13,598 nt of DNA from Deltaproteobacteria bacterium (GTDB lineage Bacteria; Desulfobacterota; Binatia; UBA9968): contig JACPFH010000110.1 of assembly GCA_016183075.1 (NCBI GenBank), positions 1 to 13,598 on the forward strand, in the 5' to 3' direction. Under the pieces are notes generated by a model. The model saw only the letters and a program-made list of their open reading frames with translations, ran no database searches and was not told where the DNA came from. A program made the translations under genes and the position numbers. Each line of letters begins with the position of its first letter. The first letter of the stretch is position 1. Positions 1 to 6,443 of this stretch are shown piece after piece.

Positions 1-125
1 CGGCGGGCGTGGAAACAGGCGCTCCGCGCATCGGGATAGACCAGTGACTCCGCCTTCGCCGCTGACTCGAACAGATCGAGCCACTCAGGGAGGAGGAACT
101 GGAATTGAGAGTCAGAACTGGGCAC
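1..125 (-). CDS. hsdR: Type I restriction endonuclease subunit R (HsdR), N-terminal fragment cut by window edge
   Basis: This is the start of the ATP-dependent DNA translocase/endonuclease subunit of the type I restriction system, of which only 41 codons are in the window. It begins at a GTG (123-125), with AGGA about 8 nt upstream, 10 nt after the fic stop. The frame upstream has no other usable start. The visible residues include QFLLPEW, LFESA and VYPDARSACFHARR. This resembles the helical DUF4145-like N-terminus (…YPD.R.ACFYARR…) common in one group of HsdR proteins. The call rests on that resemblance and on hsdM and hsdS lying upstream on the same strand. The motor and nuclease domains are outside the window, so integrity cannot be judged. 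The fragment is too short for a firm family call by itself. Confidence 0.72.
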   Translation of the reverse strand, partial: MPSSDSQFQFLLPEWLDLFESAAKAESLVYPDARSACFHAR

Positions 126-135
126 CTTAGAGATC

Positions 136-1329
136 CTATGACGATAGAAATCCGTGAACTTTTGCCTTCGGCAACTCTTTAACCCGCTTGAAAAATTCGG
201 TCTCCGTGATTTGCGTCGGCCACTCTAGGTTGACCGATAGGAGGAAGTCGCTCTTGTCAGGTAACCGTTTCACTTGAATGGCCTGTAGCCGCACGAGGTA
301 GTTGAGGTCACGGATCAGCGCTTTACGCGGATTACTAACCTTGTAAAAGTGACCCGTCCGCTTTTCAAGCACCGCAAGAGTCAGACTATCTTCGTCCAGG
401 AACAGTTGCAGCAGTTGCACATGCCGATCCGACATTACGCGCTTGCGCGGTGATTTCAGTCGCCCGAAAAGATCCGCGACGGTATTTCGGTAGAGGGCCT
501 TAGCGACGTGTAATCGAATCTCAGAAAACAATCGGTTGCATTGGCTCTCGATGCCTTTCAGCGCGAACTTGAGGAAAGGTGTCAGGTCGTGATTCAAAGC
601 GCGTGTTTCGCTGAGCGCGGTCAAATAGCCCGGCTTTTGCTCGTAATAATAGTTCGACATGGCGATAAAAAGTGTGTCGCGCAAGCCGACACGCTGAAGC
701 ATCAGCGCCTCTAGGGCGCGTGCCGTGCGGCCATTGCCGTCGAGAAACGGATGCATCGCAGCGAAGTGGTAGTGAAGCGCAAGAGCCTGAATGAGCGGGT
801 CGTGGTCGAGAAAAACGGTTCGTGCCGCCTGACAAAGTTGCCGCAAAGTAGTGTCGCACTCCTCTCCTCCTTCGACGCCCCGATGCCGGGGAGCGCCGAA
901 AGTCACATTTTGATCCCGCCTGCGTAACTGTCCCGGCGGGCAGTGATCATCATCGCAACCGGAAACGATGCGCCGGTGAACTTCGCACACAAGAGTCTCA
1001 TCGATCGGACGGTCGGATTCCAAGTGGGCAATCCAGCGGTAGGTAGCCAAGGCGCAAGCCGCTTGACGCTGCGACCGCGTTTCTAGCTGCTCCGGTGTCT
1101 CACGCATGGCCGCGTCCAATTCTTTTTCAGTGAATTCGGCTCCCTCTATGCGCGAAGTCCCGGCCACCTCTCGCTTGAGCTGAATCTGTTGGAGCTGGTC
1201 AGCCCAACTGCGCTGATAGGGAATCTGAGTCAGCGCCAACATCGCTGCTTTCGCCCCTAAGAACTCGGCCTGTATAGCCGCCGGGTCATACGTAATCCAA
1301 CGGCTGGGCGTTTCATAGTGAATTACCAT
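136..1329 (-). CDS. Fic family protein (AMPylase-type) inside the type I R-M locus
   Basis: A 397-residue Fic-domain enzyme. Such proteins usually transfer AMP from ATP to a hydroxyl of a target protein. The canonical active-site motif HPFLDGNGRTAR is complete at residues 193-204, including the catalytic His193 and the GNGR anion-binding loop. An N-terminal inhibitory motif of the (S/T)xxxE(G/N) type, TSRIEG, lies at residues 58-63, with Glu62 the expected autoinhibitory residue; this makes it a class II (self-inhibited) Fic protein with a Fic_N region. After about residue 290 the C-terminus looks like a winged-helix module, suggesting nucleic-acid binding or autoregulation (inference). The ATG at 1327-1329 has no clear Shine-Dalgarno sequence. 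A 148-nt gap from hsdS carries palindromes, so fic may have its own promoter, and hsdR starts 10 nt after its stop. It could serve as a toxin-like effector or as a regulator of the restriction system. The target cannot be read from sequence. Confidence 0.9.
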   Translation of the reverse strand: MVIHYETPSRWITYDPAAIQAEFLGAKAAMLALTQIPYQRSWADQLQQIQLKREVAGTSRIEGAEFTEKELDAAMRETPEQLETRSQRQAACALATYRWIAHLESDRPIDETLVCEVHRRIVSGCDDDHCPPGQLRRRDQNVTFGAPRHRGVEGGEECDTTLRQLCQAARTVFLDHDPLIQALALHYHFAAMHPFLDGNGRTARALEALMLQRVGLRDTLFIAMSNYYYEQKPGYLTALSETRALNHDLTPFLKFALKGIESQCNRLFSEIRLHVAKALYRNTVADLFGRLKSPRKRVMSDRHVQLLQLFLDEDSLTLAVLEKRTGHFYKVSNPRKALIRDLNYLVRLQAIQVKRLPDKSDFLLSVNLEWPTQITETEFFKRVKELPKAKVHGFLSS

Positions 1330-1352
1330 GACGGTATTGTAGCCCAGTTCAT

Positions 1353-1408
1353 TTCCAATTGGAATACGCGACCGGATACCGAATAAACCAAGTTAAGTCA
1401 ATGACTTA
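1353..1408 (-). promoter_or_regulatory. Candidate fic promoter/operator with two palindromes
   Basis: The space between hsdS and fic holds two perfect short palindromes: TTCCAATTGGAA at 1353-1364, starting 24 nt before the fic ATG, and a 7+7 bp inverted repeat around one base (TAAGTCA-A-TGACTTA) at 1394-1408. On the minus strand a TTGACT lies in the second palindrome, followed 17 nt later by TATCCG, a weak sigma70-like pair. Its position ahead of fic, separate from the tightly coupled hsdM-hsdS pair, suggests independent control of fic and hsdR. The palindromes are visible directly; the promoter and operator roles are inference. Confidence 0.35.
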
Positions 1409-1477
1409 TATACTATTCTAGACAGTCGCTATGGCTTTCATTTCCCGGTTCATTTCCCGCGGTGTTTCCATCCAGTG

Positions 1478-2704
1478 TCATAACTCCCCGCTGAAGGCGC
1501 GGTGCTGGAGGGAGGCGAACAGCACGTCCATCTGCGCCAGCGACGTGCGCTGCGCCGTCTTCAACTTCTCCACCGCTCGCACTCGACAGGCGAATTCGCG
1601 CTGCAACGGGAGGGGCGGAAGTGGAATTGGCATTCCCTTGATAAGCCCCATGTTCAAGCCTGACATGATCGCACCTTTCGCAGTTTGCGTGAGATACTTC
1701 CGCGCAATTGGGTGTTGAAGAAAGTAAGCGTGCAGGAAGAGCGGCAGGCACTTTGCTGGGTCAAGCGTGATGCAGCAAAGGTGCTTGGTGTTGATGGCAG
1801 GTGGAATGTCGTCTGGTACCACCGCGCAACGTCCACATGTGCCCATGATGGTGATGAGCACATCGCCCGGATGGACGGTGTATCGCTTGAGTTGGCGATA
1901 CTTCGCTTCGCTGATAAAGCGGCGCTCGCTCCAGCGGAATTCGTTCGCAACCGCGTTGTCGATACCAAGCACGGCAATTCCGCAGTCGGTGAATTCACTA
2001 TGGAGGAGCTGACTACCAAACGGACCCGTGCGGATCGAACCAGCAACAGGCTTCGCAACGCCGGCAATGTCGGTCATTGCCCATCCTTTGGAGACCGGAT
2101 CGCCAAAGAGGTCGAGGAAGAGGGATTGGGTAAGGAAGTTGAGTTGGGCGAGGGCGGCGCGCCGCATAGCCCGCAACGCCTCCGCCCAGTCCAACACCTC
2201 CGCAATCCGCCGCTGCTCCGCCAGCGGCGGCAGGGGAATCTCGAGCTTTGCCAGAAAGTTTTCAGGAACGCGCCGCTGGCCAGCACTCCCAGTCATCCTC
2301 CGTTCGCCAGCAAGGCGAACGCGCCCCAGTCGGAGGAAGTGCAGTGTGTAACGGGCATCCAGTTTATTGGCGCGCGGACGAACAACGTGGAACTCTGTCG
2401 AACCGAAGCCTGCCCGGTGAGTCAGCAGTGCTTGAGCAATCTTTCCGTTCTCGAAGCAGGGCGTGATTTTCGCCACGAGAACATCACCGGACACAAACGG
2501 AGTGTAGCCTTTGGCGACTTCCGCGTAGGTCCGCGTTTCCTCTTCGGTGATGCTAGCAGTCTCAGCAGACACAGCGGACATTGGGACGAACGAGACATGG
2601 TCCTTCGCCGTAAGCGTTTCGGCGAGACGCGGGTTTAACTCTGCGACTTCATCAAGCGAGACCTGCGGCCATTTGCCATCCGTCGTTCGGACTTCGGCCT
2701 TCAC
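1478..2704 (-). CDS. hsdS: Type I restriction-modification specificity subunit (HsdS)
   Basis: This is the DNA-recognition subunit, which positions HsdM (and HsdR) on a bipartite target. Its 408 residues show the usual two-repeat layout. TRD1 occupies about residues 10-155 and contains GSTEFHVVRP at 101-110. A central conserved spacer starts with PLPPLAEQRRIAEVLD (157-172) and runs into a helix ending LFLDLFGDP (195-203). TRD2 spans about 205-360. A second conserved spacer, PLPPLPLQREF, begins at 361 and the protein ends AFSGEL. Two distinct TRDs imply a split recognition sequence, which cannot be deduced here. The start is a GTG at 2702-2704 overlapping the hsdM stop (GTGA), so it is translationally coupled to hsdM. 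The length is normal and no frameshift is seen. Confidence 0.93.
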   Translation of the reverse strand: MKAEVRTTDGKWPQVSLDEVAELNPRLAETLTAKDHVSFVPMSAVSAETASITEEETRTYAEVAKGYTPFVSGDVLVAKITPCFENGKIAQALLTHRAGFGSTEFHVVRPRANKLDARYTLHFLRLGRVRLAGERRMTGSAGQRRVPENFLAKLEIPLPPLAEQRRIAEVLDWAEALRAMRRAALAQLNFLTQSLFLDLFGDPVSKGWAMTDIAGVAKPVAGSIRTGPFGSQLLHSEFTDCGIAVLGIDNAVANEFRWSERRFISEAKYRQLKRYTVHPGDVLITIMGTCGRCAVVPDDIPPAINTKHLCCITLDPAKCLPLFLHAYFLQHPIARKYLTQTAKGAIMSGLNMGLIKGMPIPLPPLPLQREFACRVRAVEKLKTAQRTSLAQMDVLFASLQHRAFSGEL

Positions 2705-4290
2705 TTCAGCCTCCCCTCCAGCTCCTTCATGCCCTGCTGAATCTCCGCCTCCAGTTTGCCGAGGCTGGCGAGGATTTCGCCCGGCGGGCGGTGCGCGACT
2801 TCTTCGTGAGCGACTTCCTTGTAGCGACTGAGCGAGAGGTCGTAGCCCTGCGCGGCGATGTCGGCCTTGGGGACGCAGAAACTTTGCGCGGTGCGCGGGC
2901 GGTCGAGTTCGCTGACGTAGGTCTTGCCCTCACCCCTGCCCTCTCCCGCAGGCGGGCGAGGGAGTGAATGCAAAGTGCGCCAGCGCGTGAGGATGTCGGG
3001 CAGGTTGTTCTTCGCGTGTTCGTCGGCGGCGAGCGCGACCTTGGGGACAGGGCCGAGCTTTTCTGGCGACAAGAGTTCCGTGCGTTTGTCGTCGAGCGAC
3101 GTGCCGTCGGCGTCCACGTCGTAGAACCAGACGTGGTCAGTGCCTCCGGAGTTGGTCTTGGTGAACAGGAGGATGGCGGTGGAAACCCCCGCGTAGGGCT
3201 TGAACACGCCGCCGGGCAGCGAGATCACGGCGTCGAGTTTCTGCTCCTCGACGAGGAGCTTTCTCAACGTCTTGTGCGCGGTGGATGAGCCGAAGAGCAC
3301 ACCGTCAGGCACGATGACGGCGGCGCGTCCACCGGGCTTGAGCAGGCGTAGGAACAACGCGAGAAAAAGCAGCTCGGTCTTCTTAGTCTTAACGATCTGG
3401 AGCAGATCCTTGGCGGTGTTCTCGTAGTCGAGCGATCCGGCAAACGGCGGATTGGCCAAGACCAGCGTGTACTTTTCCTCCTCTCCCGCGTGGTCCTGCG
3501 CGAGCGAGTCGCGGTAGCGGATGTCGGGGTTCTCCACGCCATGGAGCAGCATATTCATACTGCCGATACGAAGCATGGTGTTGTCAAAGTCGAAGCCGTG
3601 GAAAAGACCGTGATGAAAATGCTGTGAGAGTTTCGAGTCTCTGAAGATCTCGGGGTGGCGCTCGCGCAGATATTCGCCTGCGGCGACGAGAAATCCCGAA
3701 GTGCCGGAGGCGGGATCGCATAAAATGTCTGTCGGTTTCGGTGCCACCATCTCGACCATAAGCCGGATGATGTGGCGCGGCGTCCGGAACTGGCCGTTTT
3801 GGCCGGCTGTAGCGATCTTGGCGAGCATGTATTCGTACAGGTCGCCCTTCGTGTCTCGCTCCTCCATCGGCACCTGATCGATCATATCGACGACTTTCGC
3901 GAGCAGCCCTGGCGTGGGAATAGTGAAGCGGGCGTCCTTCATGTGATGCGCGTAGGTGGACTCATCACCGCCCAAAGTCCGAAGGAATGGAAAGACATGC
4001 TCGGCCACAACCGTGTACATATCGGCAGGCGCAAAGTTCTTAAAGCGTGACCAGCGGAAGTCTTCGTAGGCGCGCCCGCGGGTATCGTTGCCTTCGGGAA
4101 ACAAGTGGCGCTCGATCGCCGCTTTGAGACGGGTCGCTTTTAACTCTTCGAGCGTCTGCAGCTCATCGAGCCGCTTGATGAAAAGCAGATAGGTGATCTG
4201 CTCGATCACTTCCAGCGGATTGGAGATCCCTCCGGACCAGAAGGCATCCCAGATTCGGTCGATTTGGTTACGAATTTCGTTGGTCAGCAT
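2701..4290 (-). CDS. hsdM: Type I restriction-modification DNA methyltransferase (HsdM), with palindromic-element insertion
   Basis: This is the N6-adenine methyltransferase subunit of the type I complex. It has 529 residues: a helical HsdM_N domain at about 5-140, the conserved GQFRTPRHII at 167-176, SAM-binding motif I DPASGTSGFL at 192-201, and catalytic motif IV NPPF at 280-283. The C-terminal part contains RPRTAQSFCVPKADI and GYDLSLSRYKE, typical of the family, so the frame is intact to the end. Residues 442-456, rich in Pro, Gly, Arg and Glu, are encoded by a GC-rich palindromic element and look like an in-frame insertion between two conserved blocks. The ATG at 4288-4290 lacks an obvious Shine-Dalgarno sequence. 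It is the first gene of the restriction locus and overlaps hsdS by 4 nt. Motif I has Ser at two positions usually Cys/Gly (family form DPACGTGGF), which is tolerated in many homologues. Confidence 0.95.
   Translation of the reverse strand: MLTNEIRNQIDRIWDAFWSGGISNPLEVIEQITYLLFIKRLDELQTLEELKATRLKAAIERHLFPEGNDTRGRAYEDFRWSRFKNFAPADMYTVVAEHVFPFLRTLGGDESTYAHHMKDARFTIPTPGLLAKVVDMIDQVPMEERDTKGDLYEYMLAKIATAGQNGQFRTPRHIIRLMVEMVAPKPTDILCDPASGTSGFLVAAGEYLRERHPEIFRDSKLSQHFHHGLFHGFDFDNTMLRIGSMNMLLHGVENPDIRYRDSLAQDHAGEEEKYTLVLANPPFAGSLDYENTAKDLLQIVKTKKTELLFLALFLRLLKPGGRAAVIVPDGVLFGSSTAHKTLRKLLVEEQKLDAVISLPGGVFKPYAGVSTAILLFTKTNSGGTDHVWFYDVDADGTSLDDKRTELLSPEKLGPVPKVALAADEHAKNNLPDILTRWRTLHSLPRPPAGEGRGEGKTYVSELDRPRTAQSFCVPKADIAAQGYDLSLSRYKEVAHEEVAHRPPGEILASLGKLEAEIQQGMKELEGRLK
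2925..2966. repeat. REP-like palindromic element inserted in frame in hsdM
   Basis: The plus strand reads CCCTCACCCCTGCCCTCTCC and continues into a hairpin with arms 2939-2949 and 2952-2962 (10 of 11 pairs) and a 2-nt loop. Direct CCCTCACCCC/CCCTCTCCC wording with a fold-back to GGGCGAGGG is characteristic of dispersed palindromes found in many proteobacterial genomes. Read on the minus strand it encodes HsdM residues 442-456 without breaking the frame. Upstream (NNLPDILTRWR) and downstream (DRPRTAQSF) blocks are conserved in HsdM and normally lie closer together. That the element was inserted is inferred from this. Confidence 0.6.
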
Positions 4291-4419
4291 AGTTGTTCAC
4301 TGACAGGAATTAGGGTCGGTCTTGTATTTTAGCCTCTTTCATCCCAATCTATCCTTCGATATCAGTGTGATTTCCCGGCAAAGCTTGCTGCGGATTTAGC
4401 GGGATCTGCGAGCGCGTGA

Positions 4420-4604
4420 TTTGGTTATTCCTCTTCACCCGGGCGAGCTCGAACTCTCTAAAATTGCAGCGATTCTACGCTAATCGCCCTCGTCCTGACA
4501 AGGATTTATTAGGCCCGTGTGTGGGCGGCAGGCGCATGGCCAGCGGGACCAGAAAACAGACACACTTCCACGTTTTTAGAATTCTCAAAACGTCGAAATG
4601 AGTC
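4420..4604. repeat. 185-bp direct repeat, copy 1 (downstream of toxin-antitoxin pair)
   Basis: This copy is identical to 5178-5362 except at 4 positions (4431, 4508, 4595, 4598), in the same orientation at a distance of 758 bp. It ends one base before the antitoxin stop codon. Inside are a perfect 6-bp hairpin (GCGATT/AATCGC, arms 4469-4474 and 4482-4487) and a near-perfect 22-nt palindrome centred on GAATTC at 4571-4592. No convincing coding content was found in either direction. Together with the 129 nt before it (4291-4419, upstream of hsdM, where I see only a poor TAAAAT -10-like box) it fills the gene-free stretch between hsdM and the antitoxin gene. Confidence 0.95.
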
Positions 4605-4605
4605 G

Positions 4606-4866
4606 CTATTGACCCAATCTCAGGCGGCGGCGGAGTTCGGCAGACGAAATGCCGCCCTCCTTTTTTAGCCGAGAACGGGACCTCTCGATGATAGCCAGAA
4701 ACTTGCGGTTTGTGCTGAGAGAGACCGTTTCTCCGTCTGCATTCCGGATGGGGACCACTGCGGCAATTGGCTTTCCGGCCTTGGTCACAATGATTGGTTC
4801 TTTTTTGGCCTTAATCGCGTACGCTGAGAGCGGCGCTGAAGCTTGCTTTAGCTCTACTTTCTTCAT
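4606..4866 (-). CDS. Phd/YefM-family antitoxin
   Basis: An 86-residue protein with the Phd/YefM pattern. The N-terminal half (residues 1-50) includes KEPIIVTKAGKPIAAVVPI (22-40), the strand-turn typical of the dimerising, DNA-binding antitoxin fold. A basic C-terminal tail follows (residues 55-86, with RSRSRLKK and LRRRLRL) that would wrap the toxin. It should neutralise the partner and, as a complex, repress the operon. The ATG at 4864-4866 overlaps the toxin stop by 4 nt (ATGA), so the toxin gene comes first, the reverse of classical phd-doc or yefM-yoeB. The stop codon abuts the 185-bp repeat copy 1, so the extreme C-terminus may have been set by the repeat junction. Confidence 0.85.
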   Translation of the reverse strand: MKKVELKQASAPLSAYAIKAKKEPIIVTKAGKPIAAVVPIRNADGETVSLSTNRKFLAIIERSRSRLKKEGGISSAELRRRLRLGQ

Positions 4867-5162
4867 AGCTCTACAATCTCCCTACCTATTCTCACCCGAC
4901 TTCTCACTTTTATCCCAACGGCCAGTATGGACACCTTGGGCTCGGGCTCTTCTTCAACATCATAATACACCCTTAAGCTTTCAATGCGAAGCTCCCATGG
5001 GGCGACAGGATTCGGCCTCATAGGCTTTCTATTCCTTGTCTCGGTTGTGGGTTCATGGAGGAGCTGACGGTCTACTGTATCGAGGACCGTTTTCCGTTGC
5101 CTTGCGGTGAGCCCTTGGAGATGGTCCTCAGATTCAGGCGAGTATTCTATGATGTAAGGCAA
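4863..5162 (-). CDS. RelE/ParE-superfamily toxin
   Basis: A 99-residue protein with the layout of small RelE/ParE-like toxins: an N-terminal strand (YIIEYSPESEDHL), a basic helical hairpin (residues 18-48), then PWELRIESLRVYYDVE (55-70), the typical W.LR.G..R..Y.. strand, and a final strand IKVRSRVRIG. RelE members cleave mRNA on the ribosome and ParE members poison gyrase; I cannot tell which applies. The partner is the Phd/YefM-like antitoxin encoded immediately downstream. The start is a TTG (5160-5162); an in-frame TGA upstream excludes a long N-terminal extension, and no strong Shine-Dalgarno sequence is present. Weak initiation would keep toxin output low. The gene begins 16 nt from repeat copy 2, which therefore supplies most of its upstream DNA. 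Confidence 0.8.
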   Translation of the reverse strand: MPYIIEYSPESEDHLQGLTARQRKTVLDTVDRQLLHEPTTETRNRKPMRPNPVAPWELRIESLRVYYDVEEEPEPKVSILAVGIKVRSRVRIGREIVEL

Positions 5163-5177
5163 TAACGGTTGCTCTTC

Positions 5178-5362
5178 TTTGGTTATTCTTCTTCACCCGG
5201 GCGAGCTCGAACTCTCTAAAATTGCAGCGATTCTACGCTAATCGCCCTCGTCCTGACAAGGATTTTTTAGGCCCGTGTGTGGGCGGCAGGCGCATGGCCA
5301 GCGGGACCAGAAAACAGACACACTTCCACGTTTTTAGAATTCTCAAAACGTCAAATTGAGTC
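5178..5362. repeat. 185-bp direct repeat, copy 2 (upstream of toxin-antitoxin pair)
   Basis: This is the partner of 4420-4604, with 181 of 185 positions identical. It sits 16 nt upstream of the toxin start in the direction of transcription, so any toxin-antitoxin promoter probably lies in or near it. On the minus strand it carries TTGACG just ahead of the GAATTC-centred palindrome at 5329-5350. The same hairpin (GCGATT/AATCGC) is present. The 160 nt between this copy and abiEii (5363-5522) show no gene or clear signal. Confidence 0.95.
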
Positions 5363-5522
5363 AGCAACAAACCCGCCGAGTCGCCTTCATCTCTACCACC
5401 TTAACGCATGTGACCAGCCCTCTTTCAGCCAGCCAGACCGCCATCGGATAGGTTACCGCTTCCGCACATCTGCGCCGGTTGGCCGGAAACCCGGGGAATG
5501 CGCTCAAAGAGAGAAAGCGTTG

Positions 5523-6443
5523 CTAGCATCCGAGTGTTTTTTTGAGCTTGTCGAGGAGCTGGTTACGTTTCTTTACGCTCATCCTCCGAATGTTGGTCAG
5601 TTTCCACTGGATCGCCGGAAGTTTCTCAAGACCTTCGATACCCATCGCGCTCCAGTTCGGCTGCCCTGACTTCACCGACACGAGAAATGTTTTTTCGTCA
5701 TCAGTCAATTCCTTCTTCAGCGTCCGAATGACCGTCTCCCTGGCCGCGATCAACTCTTCGTAGGTTAATTCGTCCACCGTCATCCCTGCGAACTCGCCCT
5801 CATAGATCCGCCGTACATCTTTCCGGGTGGGATTGAGAAGCTCATGGATCGGCCGGTCATGGCTGGCAAGGTACGCGACAAAAGCCTTGCGTATCTCATT
5901 CGTGATGCCTTCGTTTTTCAGGAGAACGGCCAGGTCGAAAAGATCTCGCGGGTGTTGACGGTCTAAGGACGCGCAGAGTTTACCCCCATAAAGGTCGGCC
6001 ACCGAAAGCGTCCGCGCCGTCACCGATAGCTCGAAAAGATCTTCCGCGCGCCGCGTCAGTTCACGCTCCGTCGCGGGGAAGACCGATCCTCGAATGACTT
6101 CGTTAGGCTCGATCTTTATTCGCGCCTGTCCGGTCGCCACGATAAGTCTTGTAACACGCTCCGGTTTCTGAGCTCGACCTTCCTGAACCTTAGCGCCTGG
6201 AATCGTCTTTTTTATGGAAGCCCCGACGCGGCCTAAGGCATCGCTCATCTTTTTCAGCGCTGTTTCACGCGGCTCATCCACCGGTAGGTAGGCCAGATCG
6301 ATATCCACTGACAACCGCGGCATATCCCGCACGAACAGATTGATCGCCGTCCCACCCTTCAGCGCAAAACACGTTTCCGCGGCCACGTGGGGTATTGCCC
6401 TGAGCATCAGCTCGGCTTGCTTGAAATACGGGCTGTCTTTCAA
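5523..6443 (-). CDS. abiEii: AbiEii/AbiGii-family nucleotidyltransferase toxin
   Basis: This is the toxin half of an AbiE abortive-infection (type IV-like) toxin-antitoxin system, a nucleotidyltransferase that halts growth on phage infection. It has 306 residues, usual for the family. The DNA polymerase beta-like motif is clear: KGGTAINLF (29-37) followed by DIDL with Asp47 and Asp49, the metal-binding pair. A second conserved block, DLYGGKLCASLDRQHPRD (150-167) then LFDLA, matches the Lys/Arg/Asp motifs needed for activity. All expected catalytic residues appear present, so the enzyme is probably functional. It starts with TTG (6441-6443) overlapping the abiEi stop (TTGA), giving translational coupling behind the antitoxin. 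The start is supported by the usual N-terminus YFKQAELMLRAIP. Confidence 0.94.
   Translation of the reverse strand: MKDSPYFKQAELMLRAIPHVAAETCFALKGGTAINLFVRDMPRLSVDIDLAYLPVDEPRETALKKMSDALGRVGASIKKTIPGAKVQEGRAQKPERVTRLIVATGQARIKIEPNEVIRGSVFPATERELTRRAEDLFELSVTARTLSVADLYGGKLCASLDRQHPRDLFDLAVLLKNEGITNEIRKAFVAYLASHDRPIHELLNPTRKDVRRIYEGEFAGMTVDELTYEELIAARETVIRTLKKELTDDEKTFLVSVKSGQPNWSAMGIEGLEKLPAIQWKLTNIRRMSVKKRNQLLDKLKKTLGC

Noticed and set aside
1685..2638. 317-codon open frame on the plus strand opposite hsdS
   Set aside because: It lies antisense to a clear HsdS protein, has no family-like motifs, and is open because of codon bias of the real gene.
4416..4601. 61-codon plus-strand frame inside repeat copy 1
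   Set aside because: It is not kept in the same length in copy 2, has no ribosome binding site and no recognisable motif. The repeat looks non-coding.
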